This document shows, piece by piece, positions 33,381-34,537 of a stretch of DNA of 34,537 nucleotides. The DNA is taken from NCBI GenBank assembly GCA_934661005.1, contig CAKUIK010000024.1, positions 1-34,537 on the forward strand, in the 5' to 3' direction. The position numbers were made by a program, and so were the translations under genes. The notes beneath the pieces were generated by a model. That model was not told where the DNA came from and did no database searches. It saw only the letters and a list, made by a program, of their open reading frames with translations. Position 1 is the stretch's first letter; every line of letters starts with the position of its first letter. Origin of the DNA: an uncultured Slackia sp. (GTDB lineage: Bacteria > Actinomycetota > Coriobacteriia > Coriobacteriales > Eggerthellaceae).

Positions 33381-33446
33381 CGACAAGGTTGCCCATACGA
33401 CATAATCGACCCAGAAGAATGAGTTGCGCTATAGATAGGAGCCCCC

Positions 33447-34202
33447 ATGACCGCTTGGTCCCTTTACGACGAACTGATCGACGCCATTCCCGCCGGCATT
33501 ACCGTGCACGACTACTGCCTTGGCGCGCATTGGACTTATATCGTCGCAGATTGCGGCATGGGTCTCGCCAAAACAGTACGAGGCGGCGGCAGGGAGCGTT
33601 TTCACCAGAGCCCCGTCGATGTCGACCTCAAATCACTTGCGGCGCTTGCGAAATCATGGAATTGGCTTGAAGCGAGTCTTGGAGTAGCCGCGATTAACGC
33701 TTTCTACGCAACTCCGGAGAAAATCGAATCCCTCGGCGGAATAATTGACGATAACGCTGAAGGGAAGGGCGATTCGAGCAACCCCTTCCATCGTTTGAAA
33801 GGACGCTACGCCGGGCGCAAGGTGGCTGTCGTGGGCCATTTCCCCAACGTCGATGAAATGCGCAAGGTTGCCCAAGTAACGGTGCTTGAACGCAATTGCA
33901 CATCACCCACCGATACGCCCGACCCCGCTTGCGAATACGTCTTACCTGAACAGGACTACGTGTTTGTGACGGGAACGACGCTTACGAACAAGACGATGCC
34001 GCGCCTTCTTGAGCTTTCGCGCGAATCCAAGGTATACGTTTTGGGCCCGAGCGTCGTGCCCGCCCGAGCCTTCCTCGAGCGAGGCGTCAACGGCCTCGCA
34101 GGCAGCGTCGTAGTTGACGCCAAGGCGGCCCGCGCGGCGGTCAAAGGCGGCAGCAAAGCGCAATGGCGCGCGGGTATTAAGAAATTCATGATTGAACCCT
34201 AG
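33447..34202 (+). CDS. DUF4213/DUF364 protein (putative heavy-metal chelation domain)
   Basis: A 251-residue cytoplasmic protein; ATAGGAG precedes the ATG. The N-terminal DUF4213 part includes LYDELIDAIPAGITVHD and the ADCGMGLAKT segment. The C-terminal DUF364 Rossmann-like part has KVAVVGHFPNVDEM, LPEQDYVFVTGTTLTNKTMP and VYVLGPSVVPA. Structures of this family suggested metal or anionic-ligand binding at the domain interface, but no function is proven. Family members occur near metal or molybdenum-cofactor genes in anaerobes. It stands alone here, behind a structured leader. Confidence 0.85.
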   Translation: MTAWSLYDELIDAIPAGITVHDYCLGAHWTYIVADCGMGLAKTVRGGGRERFHQSPVDVDLKSLAALAKSWNWLEASLGVAAINAFYATPEKIESLGGIIDDNAEGKGDSSNPFHRLKGRYAGRKVAVVGHFPNVDEMRKVAQVTVLERNCTSPTDTPDPACEYVLPEQDYVFVTGTTLTNKTMPRLLELSRESKVYVLGPSVVPARAFLERGVNGLAGSVVVDAKAARAAVKGGSKAQWRAGIKKFMIEP

Positions 34203-34370
34203 AGTCCCAGTACGAAAGAAGACGCAGGGGTTTCTGCATGGCAAGGGCTTGAGGCCTTCAGCATGGTGAGAACATGTAATCCCAGTACAACCGGATGATG
34301 AGACCCCAACGCTGCAAGGGACATGAAGTGCGTCAATACGGCCCCATGGCAACGAAGAGCACATAACGCA
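34203..34370. other. Gene-free stretch with a short direct repeat
   Basis: No convincing gene is seen. TCCCAGTAC occurs twice (34205-34213 and 34280-34288), and short self-complementary segments are present. It ends at a strong terminator, so it could be a leader or a small RNA; this is inference from position. Confidence 0.25.
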
Positions 34371-34401
34371 GAAATGCCGCTCCAATGAGCGGCATTTCTT
34401 G
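34371..34401 (+). terminator. Intrinsic terminator
   Basis: GAAATGCCGCTC (34371-34382) pairs perfectly with GAGCGGCATTTC (34387-34398) with a 4-base loop, ending in TTTCTT. It is 168 bases past the DUF364 stop. Confidence 0.85.
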
Positions 34402-34436
34402 TCAGTGCTCCTTATTGCCCTAAGGAGTGTGGCGAG

Positions 34437-34537
34437 ATGACATGCCAAGGGGGTGGAGCAGAGGCCATTCGCCTTCCGAATAAACAACATCGGGGTAACA
34501 TCCGGGGAATCGGCGGGGCGGCAGCGCGCCAAGGGGG
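34437..34537 (+). CDS. Possible start of a gene running off the right edge
   Basis: ATG with AAGGAG 9 bases upstream (34422-34427) opens a frame that stays open to the window end (33 codons, beginning MTCQGGGAEAIRLPNKQHRG). It is Gly/Arg-rich and unrecognised. The ribosome-binding site is the main support. Confidence 0.35.
   Translation, partial: MTCQGGGAEAIRLPNKQHRGNIRGIGGAAARQG

Noticed and set aside
33942..34532. 196-codon minus-strand frame at the right edge
   Set aside because: It overlaps the DUF364 gene, crosses a terminator hairpin, and is rich in Cys, His and Arg as random frames in this composition are.
1..34537. CRISPR array, tRNA, rRNA, transposase or prophage genes
   Set aside because: No regularly spaced repeats, cloverleaf sequences or transposase/integrase motifs were seen anywhere in the window.

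Overview
The window is about 34.5 kb of moderately high-GC bacterial chromosome, densely packed with genes. Gene content and order suggest an anaerobic actinobacterium of the Coriobacteriia, most likely Eggerthellaceae. The main pointers are the ftsK-rimO-pgsA-recA-rny-spoVS-miaB-miaA order, a LuxR-type regulator with a long multi-membrane-span N-terminus, and a twin-arginine-exported FAD-binding reductase encoded next to it. This placement is an inference from gene families; no rRNA was available to test it. I found no tRNA, rRNA, insertion sequence, prophage or CRISPR array.

Region 1 (1-9.95 kb, all +) is a conserved housekeeping block: the 3' part of ftsK, a RodZ-like gene, yajQ, rimO, a pgsA gene fused to a CinA/PncC amidase domain, recA, recX and rny. 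recA has an SOS box inside its promoter and a terminator behind it. rny has an attenuator-like pair of mutually exclusive hairpins in its leader.

Region 2 (10-15.3 kb, all +) holds a MutL-like GHKL ATPase of unknown role, spoVS, miaB, miaA and hflX.

Region 3 (15.3-17.7 kb) is the SOS and nucleotide-quality region. lexA (-) is divergent from a small tail-anchored membrane protein gene (+). Three SOS boxes lie in the 109-bp gap, one inside each of the two opposed promoters. This is the best candidate for an undescribed system: a LexA-controlled division checkpoint protein unlike YneA, SulA or DivS. nrdR and dut follow.

Region 4 (17.9-24.8 kb) contains gdhA, a two-gene minus-strand unit (five-span membrane protein plus zinc-ribbon protein), rnhA, a 59-aa protein, and a 926-aa protein of unknown family with TPR-like repeats.

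Region 5 (24.8-27.5 kb, -) is a zinc/cadmium resistance operon: an ArsR/SmtB repressor with a complete alpha-5 zinc site, a free-standing HMA metal-binding protein, and a P-type ATPase without its own HMA domain. The operator is an 8-2-8 palindrome that also fits the SOS core.

Region 6 (27.7-34.5 kb) is accessory. It has a drug-efflux type MFS transporter fused to a CBS-domain pair, the membrane LuxR regulator divergent from the Tat-exported FAD enzyme, and a DUF4213/DUF364 protein behind a structured leader. The right edge has no firm gene but carries a terminator and a possible gene start.
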